From Verrucomicrobiales bacterium (GTDB lineage Bacteria > Verrucomicrobiota > Verrucomicrobiia > Verrucomicrobiales > DEV007), in assembly GCA_029213025.1 (NCBI GenBank), contig JARGOZ010000003.1, positions 1 through 64,000 on the forward strand: a stretch of 64,000 nt of DNA. The letters are read 5' to 3'. Numbering within the stretch: the first letter of the stretch is position 1; each line of letters starts with the position of its first letter. Positions 9,577 through 18,232 of the stretch are shown one piece after another. The notes under the pieces were generated by a model. It was not told where the DNA came from and ran no database searches. It saw only the letters and a list, made by a program, of their open reading frames with translations. Position numbers and translations under genes: made by a program.

Positions 9577-9778
9577 AGTTCAAAAATAGGAAAATTTCGC
9601 TAAAGATCGTCTTTTTGAATATTTTCGCAATAGGAAAATTAACATTTTTGCACAAACATTCGAAATTTGCCTACGGAACAATATCGAAAATCCACTTTAC
9701 GAAGCAAAGCACGACAAGCGATTCGCAAACATTAAATAAAAATCGACACAATCGGTATGAAGCAGATCATTTCGACAC

Positions 9779-9813
9779 AAAAAAACCGCCTTCCACGAGG
9801 GAAGGCGGTTTTG
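9779..9813 (-). terminator. Rho-independent terminator after the outer-membrane protein gene
   Basis: CCGCCTTCC (9786-9794) pairs with GGAAGGCGG (9800-9808) around a five-base loop. It is flanked by A/T pairs and followed on the minus strand by seven T. It lies about 27 bp past the stop of the minus-strand gene ending at 9841. The + strand side has only four T, so activity should be mainly leftward. Confidence 0.88.
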
Positions 9814-9840
9814 AAAAATAAATCGTTTTGAACAAACAGT

Positions 9841-10779
9841 TTAGAAGGAAACTTCGAGACGAACTCCGCCGTGCAGTGTGTCGTTACCGCCGCTGTCGGT
9901 GATATTTGCACTGGAAGCACGCACTCCGTCAGCAAGCCAGCTGTCAGGCGTTCCATTGTATCCGATATAAGGAGAAAGAATCGCACAGTTACCTACGGCC
10001 ATTGGCATTGTCGCTTCGAGGAAGTAATTGTTCCAACCGGACGAATTACCGCCGGACTCCTGATTGGCATTCTTACCACGAGCCGTTGAGGTCCAAACAT
10101 TGTCCGTGTAGACAACGCCGCCACTAACAATAACCGAAACGCAATCAGTGATGCAGAACTCTTTATCCAACATTACGGTGTGGATCCATGCGCCGTTGTC
10201 GTTGTTGCCCTGATTGTCGAGCGAGCTAAACGGAATCTGAGCGGAAGGAGTGTTGAAATCGTAGGCCCGGGTATAAGTCAAACCAACTCCACAAAAGAGA
10301 TCTCTTTCGACGATAAAGCTAACCTGGCCATGGGAATCGCCATTTGCCCCTGCCGGTCCACGCCAGTTCGGGTAAAAATAGTGATCGTAGCGCAAGCCGA
10401 AATCAAATCCACACATGCTCGGCAGTGAAACCGCTGCGAATAAATCTGTCTGGTCTCCACCTGCATTATTAGGTCCGCCCAAAATGTTTCCAGGATTGTC
10501 TGAATCCAGAGAGGTCACATGTTGAAAGCCGATCGTCACAGGAACAATACAACCATCAATCGTGTAACTGGCTTTCAGCGCAACGGCATCGTGAGCGTAA
10601 CGAACACCACGAAAGAAATAATCAGACATATAGGAGATACCGATCGTGCCGGGAAGATCTTCGCAACAATCAATCGGGCATTTGTCGCACTGCGCAGGCG
10701 GTGGACAGTAAGAACCGGCAATAGCGCCGTTCATGGCAACTACTCCAAAGAGTGAGACAAGTAAAATTTTCAGTTTCAT
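9841..10779 (-). CDS. Secreted outer-membrane beta-barrel protein, TIGR02001-like
   Basis: The start at 10779 gives 312 residues beginning MKLKILLVSLFG, a good signal peptide cleaved after about AIAG. A longer frame to 10857 has no signal peptide at its start. The mature N-terminus is cysteine-rich (CPPPAQCDKC then CC). The segment GTIGISYMSDYFFRGVRY resembles the 'SDYxFRG' start of the TIGR02001 family of predicted outer-membrane proteins. Alternating hydrophobic strands continue to a final VRLEVSF, and the terminal Phe is the usual BAM recognition residue. A promoter is visible at 10853-10882 and a strong terminator follows. Substrate is unknown; this could be a porin or a structural barrel. 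Confidence 0.7.
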   Translation of the reverse strand: MKLKILLVSLFGVVAMNGAIAGSYCPPPAQCDKCPIDCCEDLPGTIGISYMSDYFFRGVRYAHDAVALKASYTIDGCIVPVTIGFQHVTSLDSDNPGNILGGPNNAGGDQTDLFAAVSLPSMCGFDFGLRYDHYFYPNWRGPAGANGDSHGQVSFIVERDLFCGVGLTYTRAYDFNTPSAQIPFSSLDNQGNNDNGAWIHTVMLDKEFCITDCVSVIVSGGVVYTDNVWTSTARGKNANQESGGNSSGWNNYFLEATMPMAVGNCAILSPYIGYNGTPDSWLADGVRASSANITDSGGNDTLHGGVRLEVSF

Positions 10780-10803
10780 GTTTGTATTCGAGTTTTGGTT
10801 ACG

Positions 10804-10844
10804 ATGCAATCTGCAAGGGATCAGCCACATAAGGCGGATTGCAT
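10804..10844. repeat. Inverted repeat in the 5' leader of the outer-membrane protein gene
   Basis: ATGCAATC at 10804-10811 and GATTGCAT at 10837-10844 are perfect inverted copies 25 bp apart, between the proposed promoter and the start codon. It could be a leader hairpin or a dimeric operator. No known regulator is assigned. Confidence 0.4.
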
Positions 10845-10852
10845 GAAAGGCG

Positions 10853-10882
10853 ATCATAGAAGAGCAATCGAGGATCGCGCAA
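10853..10882 (-). promoter_or_regulatory. Probable sigma-70-type promoter for the outer-membrane protein gene
   Basis: On the minus strand TTGCGC (10882-10877) is followed after 18 bp by TATGAT (10858-10853), about 75 bp before the ATG at 10779. The match to TTGACA/TATAAT is good at -10 and moderate at -35. This divergent region also precedes guaD, for which no clear box was seen. Confidence 0.45.
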
Positions 10883-10981
10883 CAAAATTATTAACTTTTT
10901 CTATTATTTTTTTATCTCGATTGTAGACAACCTGAGACGAACACCTCTTGAACGTCCTGTCCCGCCCGCCATAGTAGGACC

Positions 10982-11452
10982 ATGCACTCTGAGGAATTTA
11001 TGCGCGAGGCAATCCGCTTGTCGGTGGAGAATGTCGAATCCGGGAAAGGGGGACCTTTTGGCGCTGTGATTGTCCGGAATTCGGAAATTATCGCCCGGGG
11101 CGCTAATCAGGTCACTTCGACCAATGATCCCACCGCCCATGCGGAGGTCGTCGCTATCCGGGAAGCCTGCAAAATAATCGAAAACTTTCAACTGACCGGC
11201 TGCGAAATCTACTGCAGCTGCGAACCTTGTCCCATGTGTTTCGGGGCGATCTACTGGGCCCGGCTGGATGCGATTTATTTCGGAAATTCAAAGCACGACG
11301 CCGCCGAAATTCAGTTTGATGACCACTTTATCTACGAGGAAATCGAGAAACCCTTTTCGGAACGCAAAACCTTCACACGCCAGATTCTTCGCGAGGAAGC
11401 CCTGACCGCTTTTCAAAAGTGGGCTTCAAATGAGCAGAAAGTGGAATATTAA
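10982..11452 (+). CDS. guaD: Guanine deaminase, cytidine/deoxycytidylate deaminase fold
   Basis: The 156-residue protein has the zinc-dependent deaminase signature HAEVVAIREA with PCPMCFGAIYWAR. The C-terminal stretch FDDHFIYEEIEKP followed by SERK matches Bacillus-type GuaD rather than TadA. It should convert guanine to xanthine, which the xanthine dehydrogenase encoded immediately downstream would oxidise; the 6-bp gap to the next gene supports one operon. No signal peptide is seen, so it is cytosolic. A tRNA adenosine deaminase was considered but the C-terminal motif and the neighbours argue against it. Confidence 0.88.
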   Translation: MHSEEFMREAIRLSVENVESGKGGPFGAVIVRNSEIIARGANQVTSTNDPTAHAEVVAIREACKIIENFQLTGCEIYCSCEPCPMCFGAIYWARLDAIYFGNSKHDAAEIQFDDHFIYEEIEKPFSERKTFTRQILREEALTAFQKWASNEQKVEY

Positions 11453-11458
11453 ACAGCA

Positions 11459-11941
11459 ATGCACGAATTGGTTCTCAATGATCGGATCGTCCGCACGGAT
11501 CTGCCCTCCGGCACGACGCTTCTTGATTTCGTTCGCTATGAGCAACATCTCAAAGGAACAAAAATCGGGTGTCGCGAAGGAGACTGCGGAGCCTGTACGG
11601 TTCTGCTGGGAACCCTCTGCAAAGACGGGGCGGTCCGCTATCAGTCGGTCACGTCCTGCATCTCTCCACTGGGAAATGCGTTCGGAAAACACGTCGTCAC
11701 TATCGACGGCCTGGCTTTGGACAAAACTTTGTCGGTCGTCCAGGGCGCTCTCGTGGCGGAGGGCGGAACGCAGTGTGGTTTCTGCACACCGGGTTTCGCC
11801 GTCTCACTAACCGGTTACTGCCTTTCCTGTCCCCGCCCCGATGAAGATAGCGCGATCGCTTCGATCGACGGAAATATCTGCCGCTGCACCGGTTACAAAT
11901 CAATTGAGCGGAGCGCCCGCAGGGTGGTCGACGCTTTGTAG
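11459..11941 (+). CDS. xdhA: Xanthine dehydrogenase [2Fe-2S] subunit or domain
   Basis: The 160-residue protein has an N-terminal ferredoxin-like [2Fe-2S] motif, CREGDCGACTVLLG, and the second cluster motif CGFCTPGF ... CRCTGYKSI of molybdenum hydroxylases. It passes electrons from the molybdenum centre to FAD. The frame ends in TAG at 11939-11941, but the same frame continues without another stop straight into the FAD-domain gene, through HAASLADLVEQGFIPPYF. That resembles the linker of proteins in which both domains are fused. The TAG may therefore be a recent nonsense mutation, a readthrough site or a genuine gene split. Confidence 0.88.
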   Translation: MHELVLNDRIVRTDLPSGTTLLDFVRYEQHLKGTKIGCREGDCGACTVLLGTLCKDGAVRYQSVTSCISPLGNAFGKHVVTIDGLALDKTLSVVQGALVAEGGTQCGFCTPGFAVSLTGYCLSCPRPDEDSAIASIDGNICRCTGYKSIERSARRVVDAL

Positions 11942-11965
11942 CACGCCGCCAGTCTTGCGGATTTA

Positions 11966-12853
11966 GTGGAGCAGGGATTTATCCCGCCGTATTTTCTTGA
12001 TGTTCCGGAATTACTGGCTTCACTCCCAAAACAGAAGAGTCCGAAAACGGGTTATCGCGGCGTCGTCGGAGGGGGAACCGATTTATATGTACAGAGACCG
12101 GAAAAGCTGACCCGGACCGAGGTGCAGCTTGTTTCTGACAAAGTAAAGCTCAACGGAATTCGAATCAAAGGCAAGAACTGTCGCATCGGGGCCTCTTCCA
12201 CCGTCACTGATCTCCTCGAGTCGGAGGATATGAACCGAATCTTCCCGAATCTAAAACAACATCTCAAGCTCGTTTCCTCCACCCAGATCCGTAATATGGG
12301 CACCGTGGCCGGCAATCTGGCGAATGCCTCACCGATCGGTGATCTCACAGTTTTCCTGCTCGCTTTGAATGCCTCCGTCACCCTGAAAGGGAAAAACAAA
12401 CACAACCTCCCGCTGCGCGAATTTTATCTCGGCTACAAAAAGCTGAACAAAGACCCCGATGATATTATCAAATCCATCGAGTTTCCCCTGCCCGGGAAAG
12501 CAACCCGGTTCAATTTTGAAAAAGTATGCAAAAGAACCCATCTCGACATCGCCAGTGTGAACAGTGCGATCCAAATTTCCGAAACTGAAGGCAGAATTCG
12601 ATCCGTGTCGCTGGCCGCAGGTGGAATCGGACCGATCCCAGCTTATCTCGCCGGAACCTGCCAATTCCTGAAGGGCAAAAAACTCTCTGCCAAAACGGTC
12701 AAATCCGCAGCCAAAATGCTCACCGGCGAAATCTCCCCGATCAGCGATGCGAGAGGTAGTGCCTCATATAAATCCCTACTTCTCCGCCAACTGTTTTTTG
12801 CCCATTTCCTCGAACTTTTCCCCGATCAATTCGACCTCCCGGATTTCCTATGA
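11966..12853 (+). CDS. Xanthine dehydrogenase FAD-binding subunit or domain
   Basis: The frame has 295 residues with the FAD-binding motifs VVGGGTDLYVQ near the N-terminus and IRNMGTVAGNLANASP, followed by the CO-dehydrogenase-flavoprotein C-terminal domain. It mediates electron transfer to NAD+ in xanthine dehydrogenase. The only plausible start just after the upstream TAG is GTG 11966, with little Shine-Dalgarno support. It shares the reading frame of xdhA with only the TAG between them. The end overlaps the start of the next gene by ATGA (12850-12853), indicating translational coupling. Confidence 0.85.
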   Translation: MEQGFIPPYFLDVPELLASLPKQKSPKTGYRGVVGGGTDLYVQRPEKLTRTEVQLVSDKVKLNGIRIKGKNCRIGASSTVTDLLESEDMNRIFPNLKQHLKLVSSTQIRNMGTVAGNLANASPIGDLTVFLLALNASVTLKGKNKHNLPLREFYLGYKKLNKDPDDIIKSIEFPLPGKATRFNFEKVCKRTHLDIASVNSAIQISETEGRIRSVSLAAGGIGPIPAYLAGTCQFLKGKKLSAKTVKSAAKMLTGEISPISDARGSASYKSLLLRQLFFAHFLELFPDQFDLPDFL

Positions 12854-15081
12854 AAAATGTAGATGCCGCAGGCCACGTTACCGGGAAATCACTCTATCTC
12901 GACGATCTGCCGGTCATCGAACGGACACTGCATGCCGCAGTGATTGATTCGCCCTGCGCCCGGGGGAAAATTACCGCGCTCCATCTCGACGAGTCGCGCG
13001 CCGCACCCGGAGTCGTCGCCTTACTCACCTGTCGCGACATTCCCGGGGAAAACGAAGTCGGCGGAATCGTGCATGACGAACCCCTCTTCGCGGTCGACGA
13101 GGTGGATTTCTGTGGCCAACCGATCGCACTCGTTGTGGCGGAAACGGAGGCTCAGGCCCGGCATGCCTGTTCTCTGGCAAAAATTGGAATCGCTCCTGAA
13201 ACTCCCCTGCTCGATCCCAGAGAGGCAATACAGAAAGGAGAATTGATCGTTCCGCCCCGAACCTTCGAACTGGGCGATACGCAAGCCGGATTTTCCTCCT
13301 CAACACACATTTTCGAAGGCGTTGCGGAAACCGGAGGGCAGGAGCATCTCTATATAGAAACCCAGGGAGCTTATGCGGTTCCGATGGAGAGTGGCCACAT
13401 CCGTATTTCCTCATCCACTCAGGGGCCAACAGCCGTTCAGCGAACTGCGGCCAGAGTGCTCGGGGTTCCCATGCACCTCATTGAAGTTGATGTAACCCGC
13501 CTGGGAGGCGGCTTTGGCGGGAAAGAGGATCAAGCGTCCCACTGGGCCGTCATGGCCGCGCTCGCCGCCCGCAAACTTCGACGACCGGTGAAACTGGTCC
13601 TGCATCGAATGGATGATATGCGGATGACCGGAAAACGCCATCCCTACACATCCGACTTCAAAATCGGGCTCGACGAAAACTACAAAATCACCGCGTTCGA
13701 AGCGGACTACTACCAGAACGCAGGAGCGGCGGCTGATCTCTCCCCTGCGGTATTGGAACGAACTCTTTTCCACGCAACCAACAGCTACTACATACCGAAT
13801 TTCAGAGCGACCGCCTACAGTTGCCGGACCAATCTTCCCCCGAATACAGCTTTTCGCGGCTTCGGAGGTCCTCAGGGAATGTTTGTCATCGAGGCAGCCA
13901 TCGCCAAAGCCGCTATAGCATTGGGCGTCCCGGCCGCAACCATTCAGGAAGCCAACCTGATCAACAACGGCGACGAATTTCCCTACGGACAAATTGCCAA
14001 ACAAGCCAATGCCCGCCGCGCCTGGAAAACAGCGGACACGGTTTACTGCGCAGAGAAAATCGAAGCAGAGATTAGCCGGTATAACGAAGCTCATACAACT
14101 ACCAAAAAGGGATTTGCCCGGATGCCGGTTTGCTTCGGAATTTCGTTTACCAAAACCCCAATGAATCAGGCTCGTGCACTCGTCCATATCTATCAGGACG
14201 GTAGCGTTGGAGTCAGTACCGGGGCCGTGGAAATGGGCCAGGGCGTCAATACAAAAATGGTTGCTGTAGCCGCGCAAACTCTCTCGATCAATCCCGGCCG
14301 AATCAAACTGGAAACCACCAATACGACTCGCGTCGCCAATACGTCCCCCTCGGCCGCAAGCGCCACCGCCGACCTGAACGGAAAGGCTCTGGAAAAAGCT
14401 TGTATCGCTCTCAAAAACAGACTCGCCAAAGAATTCGACGGCATCGAAATTCGCAACGAAGAGATTTGGCTCAATGGCAAAAAGACAAGTCAAACCTGGC
14501 AGGAAATGATCGAGACGGCATACCTCAACCGGGTCAGCCTCAGTGAATCCGCGCACTATGCCACGCCGCTAATCCACTATGATAAAACCAAAGAAAAGGG
14601 CCACCCTTTTGCCTACCATGTCTACGGAACGGCTCTTGTTACTGTCACAGTGGATTGTGTTCGCGGCAGCTATGAATTTGACTCGGTAAAAATCGCCCAT
14701 GACTTTGGCGACCCGCTCTGCGATCAAATTGATCGCGGACAAATCGAAGGCGGACTGGTTCAGGGTCTTGGCTGGATGACTATGGAGGAAGTACTCTACA
14801 ACCCGGAGGGAAAACTTCTCTCCAATGCACTGTCCACCTACAAAATTCCGGATATCTACTCCGCACCAAAGACTATAGAAATCACTCCTCTCGAAGTAAG
14901 CGGTCCCAAACCCGCCATAAAGAAATCGAAAGCGGTCGGCGAACCTCCTTTGATGTATGGCCTCGGAGGCTTTTTCGCGATCCAGAATGCGATCCGGGCC
15001 TTTAACCCGGACTACACACCGCAATTTACCGCGCCGATGACTCCGGAACGTGTCCTGCTGGCACTATATGAAAAAGAGTAA
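12850..15081 (+). CDS. xdhB: Xanthine dehydrogenase molybdopterin-binding subunit
   Basis: The 743-residue protein has the family's molybdopterin motifs in order: GGGFGGKEDQA, TAFRGFGGPQG and GAVEMGQGVNTKM. Near residue 698 comes KAVGEPPLMYG, whose Glu is the catalytic base. It hydroxylates hypoxanthine and xanthine to urate, if the substrate is purine as the linked guaD suggests. Length is normal for a stand-alone large subunit. It overlaps the FAD gene by 4 bp and the next gene begins in the base after its stop. A different aldehyde or purine substrate cannot be excluded from sequence alone. Confidence 0.92.
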   Translation: MKNVDAAGHVTGKSLYLDDLPVIERTLHAAVIDSPCARGKITALHLDESRAAPGVVALLTCRDIPGENEVGGIVHDEPLFAVDEVDFCGQPIALVVAETEAQARHACSLAKIGIAPETPLLDPREAIQKGELIVPPRTFELGDTQAGFSSSTHIFEGVAETGGQEHLYIETQGAYAVPMESGHIRISSSTQGPTAVQRTAARVLGVPMHLIEVDVTRLGGGFGGKEDQASHWAVMAALAARKLRRPVKLVLHRMDDMRMTGKRHPYTSDFKIGLDENYKITAFEADYYQNAGAAADLSPAVLERTLFHATNSYYIPNFRATAYSCRTNLPPNTAFRGFGGPQGMFVIEAAIAKAAIALGVPAATIQEANLINNGDEFPYGQIAKQANARRAWKTADTVYCAEKIEAEISRYNEAHTTTKKGFARMPVCFGISFTKTPMNQARALVHIYQDGSVGVSTGAVEMGQGVNTKMVAVAAQTLSINPGRIKLETTNTTRVANTSPSAASATADLNGKALEKACIALKNRLAKEFDGIEIRNEEIWLNGKKTSQTWQEMIETAYLNRVSLSESAHYATPLIHYDKTKEKGHPFAYHVYGTALVTVTVDCVRGSYEFDSVKIAHDFGDPLCDQIDRGQIEGGLVQGLGWMTMEEVLYNPEGKLLSNALSTYKIPDIYSAPKTIEITPLEVSGPKPAIKKSKAVGEPPLMYGLGGFFAIQNAIRAFNPDYTPQFTAPMTPERVLLALYEKE

Positions 15082-15984
15082 ATGGACGTCTGGCAATTTA
15101 TCCGCGAATCCCCCGAACCCGTAGCCCTCCTTTATGTAGCAGACAGCAAAGGGAGCAGCCCCGGTAGAAAAGGGTTTAAAATGGCGATTCGTCCGGATGG
15201 AGAAATGGCCGGCTCCATCGGGGGCGGCGTCATGGAGCAGAAGCTGGTTAAATGGGCAGTCAACCGTCTCGTTTCAGGAGATCATCATACCGCGATCCGT
15301 CGGCAAATTCACCGGCCCGGCGAAGACCGCGACAGCTCCGGCCTGATTTGTTCCGGCGAACAAACGGTAGTATTTACTGTAGTTCACCGGTCCGACTTTA
15401 CTTTTCAGGGTTTCTTCACCCTTACCGAGCAAGGCGCAGCCGAATCAATTGCGAAACCGCAAGGGAATTTTCTCGCGGTGGAACCGTTTTCTCCGGAAGA
15501 AACGATCTATATTATCGGCGGCGGTCATGTCGGACTCGCGCTGTCCCGGACTATGTCTCGGTTGGATTTCCGGGTCGAAATTTTCGACGACCGGGCGGAA
15601 CTGAATACAATCCAAAGCAATACCTACGCAGATAAGATTCATCCCGAAGATCTCGCCGAATCCCTGCCTGGCATTCCGGAAGGTAATCACAGCTGGATCG
15701 CAGCGGTTACCTTCGGTATCGTGATCGACCGGATCGTGTTGGAGACCCTCCGGAATCGAAAATATCGCTACTTTGGTGTAATGGGAAGTGACGCAAAAAT
15801 CCGCCAACTGAAACAGGAGTTCGGCCCGCTTCCCGGTATAACTGCGCCGATCGGACTATCTATTCACAGCCAAACCCCCGAAGAAATCGCAGTCAGCATT
15901 GCGGCACAAATCATTGCGGAAAAAAATCAGAACAACTCGATGAGCGAAACCAGTGATTTCGCCACAGTCCGGCTGAGACCGTAG
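15082..15984 (+). CDS. xdhC: XdhC/CoxI-family molybdenum cofactor insertion factor
   Basis: The 300-residue protein begins directly after the xdhB stop. The N-terminal XdhC/CoxI domain contains DSKGSSPGRKG and SIGGGVMEQKL. The C-terminal half is a Rossmann domain with YIIGGGHVGLALS near residue 136. XdhC binds sulfurated molybdenum cofactor and inserts it into the dehydrogenase, which fits its place as last gene of the operon. Its final 58 bp overlap the convergent gene 15927-16343, so one transcript is partly antisense to the other. Confidence 0.9.
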   Translation: MDVWQFIRESPEPVALLYVADSKGSSPGRKGFKMAIRPDGEMAGSIGGGVMEQKLVKWAVNRLVSGDHHTAIRRQIHRPGEDRDSSGLICSGEQTVVFTVVHRSDFTFQGFFTLTEQGAAESIAKPQGNFLAVEPFSPEETIYIIGGGHVGLALSRTMSRLDFRVEIFDDRAELNTIQSNTYADKIHPEDLAESLPGIPEGNHSWIAAVTFGIVIDRIVLETLRNRKYRYFGVMGSDAKIRQLKQEFGPLPGITAPIGLSIHSQTPEEIAVSIAAQIIAEKNQNNSMSETSDFATVRLRP

Positions 15985-16343
15985 CTTGTGAGACCGAACC
16001 AGAGAATCAATGCAGTTCCGGTGAGGAAGGAAATTCCGGCCCATTTGAAAAGATCGTTTCCAGCGGCTTTTTGTAATTTACACCCGATAAACAACAACCC
16101 TCCCAAAACCGCAACAGCTGATAAGGCCGGAAACTGAACCCACAGCGCGGTGAATGATAAATGCATCCGCAAGGGAAACGACAATTCACTGTCGAGAGAT
16201 GTAATCACTGTTGACGCTTTCGCTGTCTTATAGTGCAACAAAATGATCAGCAATACCCCGACACCAATCTGGACTGCCGATCCAAATTTCAATACCGCAG
16301 GCGGTAAAAACATCTCTTTGTCAAAATCTGTGTCGCGCTCCAT
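15927..16343 (-). CDS. Hypothetical four-helix membrane protein
   Basis: I do not recognise a family. The 138 residues show a short acidic N-terminus, then hydrophobic segments at about 16-40, 60-85, 90-100 and 110-135, so three or four membrane helices. It overlaps the end of xdhC on the opposite strand. It could be an independent small membrane protein or part of the downstream permease transcription unit, which runs the same way 75 bp upstream of the permease stop. Continuous hydrophobic pattern and a good ATG support coding. Confidence 0.55.
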   Translation of the reverse strand: MERDTDFDKEMFLPPAVLKFGSAVQIGVGVLLIILLHYKTAKASTVITSLDSELSFPLRMHLSFTALWVQFPALSAVAVLGGLLFIGCKLQKAAGNDLFKWAGISFLTGTALILWFGLTSYGLSRTVAKSLVSLIELF

Positions 16344-16418
16344 AACTTAAAATTATGGAAATTATAACGCATTTTGACAGAGAGTTCACCTGGGTTTTCA
16401 AAAATTCGGGCTTTTCTA

Positions 16419-18110
16419 CTATTTCACAAAGAGACTCAGGATCAGGATCAGTCCGAAACTTACCAGAGAAATCGCGGTAGAAACCAGCGTCCAAGTTTTC
16501 AGGGTCTGTTTCTCGGTCATGCCCATATAGCGGGAAATCATCCAGAATCCGGAATCGTTTACATGGGAAAATCCGGTCGCACCCGCCGCGATCGCTACCG
16601 TGATCAACGCCAGCATCGGTTGGCTCAAATCCTCGGTAAATCCGGCCATCAATCCTGCCGCGGTGAGCATCGCCACCGTGGCGGATCCCTGGGCGATGCG
16701 GACCAGCGTCGCAAAAATGTAGGCCAGAGCCACAATCGGAATGCCGCTGGTGCCAAACACATCAGCCAGCGCATCGGCGATACCGGTGGAAATCAGCACA
16801 CCTTTGAAAACGCCGCCCGCTCCGGTAATCAAAATGATGATCCCGGCTGGACCCAGCGCCCTCGTGCACAGTTCCAGAATCTCCTCTTTGGTACCGCCCC
16901 GCCTGGTTCCGAGAAACCAGATCGCCAGCAAGGTCGAGCCAAGCAGGGCAATTACCGGATGGCCGAGGAAATGGATAATCTGCATCAGCGGAGAACTGGT
17001 CGCCAGAGCTGCAGCAAGTGCCGTTTTCCTCGCGCTGTTAGACATGGGCTCAAGTCCGGAAGCGATGATCTGCTCGACAATCGTGGAGGCGAGAATCATA
17101 CCGATAGGCAGGGCGATCAGCAGCAAAATCAAACCCACAGGCGGCAAACTTGCTTCTTCCGTCTCAGTTTCTGCAACATGGTCCGGCAAGGGAACATCGA
17201 CAAATTTTGCCACTTTCGAACACAGCCACGGACCGCATATCAGAGCAGTCGGCAAACCCACCACCACGCCGAAAGCAATCACCCACCCGAGGTTGACCCC
17301 GAGGATATAACCTACCGCAACGGGACCAGGTGTCGGGGGGACAAAGGCATGAGTCACCGCCATTCCCGCCACCAGCGGCAGGCCGAAAGTCAGTAGCGAT
17401 TTTTTTGTATCCCTCGCCAGGGCGTAAAGAAGCGGCGCAAGAATAACCAGCGCCACATCGAGGAAAACCGGGATCGAGATGATAAATCCGGTCAACAACA
17501 TCGCCCACGGTGCCTTCTTTTCGCCGAACAACCGGAGGGTTGATTTCGCCAGAGACTGCGTGCCGCCGGAATGCTCCAGCAACGCGCCGAAGATTGCCCC
17601 CACCCCGATGATTGTGGCGATAAATCCCAGTGCGCTGCCCATACCGTTTACCACGGTGCCGCCGATTTGGGTCAAACTGATGGCGTACGGATTTGTCAGA
17701 CTGCCGCCTTTGGCAAAAGGTCCCGGAACCAATCCGCTTCCATCAAAAACGAGGGTATTGGCATCCGGCACGGCGACCACTTTGCGCCGACCGTTGTACA
17801 CTCCGGGTTCCACTCCCGAGATGGCGACCATAGAACCCAATTCGCGACCATGACCCGGAACAGTTAGGATGATTTTTTCATTCTCCACCGCGGCATTGGT
17901 TATGCCGACCGGCTCTGCTTTTCCATTTACGAAAACAGCCCCTAATGCGACGACAATCGATGCCACCAGCAAAGCGATAAATGCCTGCCATTTGAAGCGC
18001 AGAATCATCACCAGCAGAACGATGATTCCGAAGGCAAGCAGGGCAATCAACGATCCCACAGGGAGAGGCGATTGCGCGATAACAGAATGAAAAGAGGTAG
18101 CAAAGGGCAT
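16419..18110 (-). CDS. GntP-family (gluconate-type) proton symporter with a soluble insertion
   Basis: The 563-residue protein has about 12 hydrophobic segments and GntP-family features: VFLDVALVILAPL, THAFVPPTPGPVAVG, and near the C-terminus GSATVAMLTAAGLM and FSHVNDSGFW. Family members import gluconate or related sugar acids with protons. Usual length is about 440-450; the extra 100 residues lie after the second helix, about 65-150, in a hydrophilic beta-rich segment containing a GVEPGVYNGRRKV stretch. The insertion may be a periplasmic domain. No sugar-acid catabolic genes are adjacent, so the substrate is unassigned. Confidence 0.85.
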   Translation of the reverse strand: MPFATSFHSVIAQSPLPVGSLIALLAFGIIVLLVMILRFKWQAFIALLVASIVVALGAVFVNGKAEPVGITNAAVENEKIILTVPGHGRELGSMVAISGVEPGVYNGRRKVVAVPDANTLVFDGSGLVPGPFAKGGSLTNPYAISLTQIGGTVVNGMGSALGFIATIIGVGAIFGALLEHSGGTQSLAKSTLRLFGEKKAPWAMLLTGFIISIPVFLDVALVILAPLLYALARDTKKSLLTFGLPLVAGMAVTHAFVPPTPGPVAVGYILGVNLGWVIAFGVVVGLPTALICGPWLCSKVAKFVDVPLPDHVAETETEEASLPPVGLILLLIALPIGMILASTIVEQIIASGLEPMSNSARKTALAAALATSSPLMQIIHFLGHPVIALLGSTLLAIWFLGTRRGGTKEEILELCTRALGPAGIIILITGAGGVFKGVLISTGIADALADVFGTSGIPIVALAYIFATLVRIAQGSATVAMLTAAGLMAGFTEDLSQPMLALITVAIAAGATGFSHVNDSGFWMISRYMGMTEKQTLKTWTLVSTAISLVSFGLILILSLFVK

Positions 18111-18232
18111 CGGTATTTTACTGGTTACTGGACAATTGGACTGAAACTGACAAATTCACGAACCCCTGTAAACCACAAAAACCGGTGTTTCATGTTCGGA
18201 AATACGCCGAATTTCGCTTACAGTTTTCCACC

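Noticed and set aside
9577-9780. Leader-peptide attenuator before ilvB
   Set aside because: No short frame rich in Leu, Val or Ile codons and no alternative hairpins were seen on the minus strand.
13411-14556. 381-residue minus-strand frame inside xdhB
   Set aside because: It is fully covered by the well-supported xdhB gene and has no recognisable protein pattern.
16374-17396. 340-residue + strand frame across the GntP gene
   Set aside because: Its composition (Gln, Arg and His rich) is that of an antisense shadow of membrane helices; the GntP motifs on the other strand are unambiguous.
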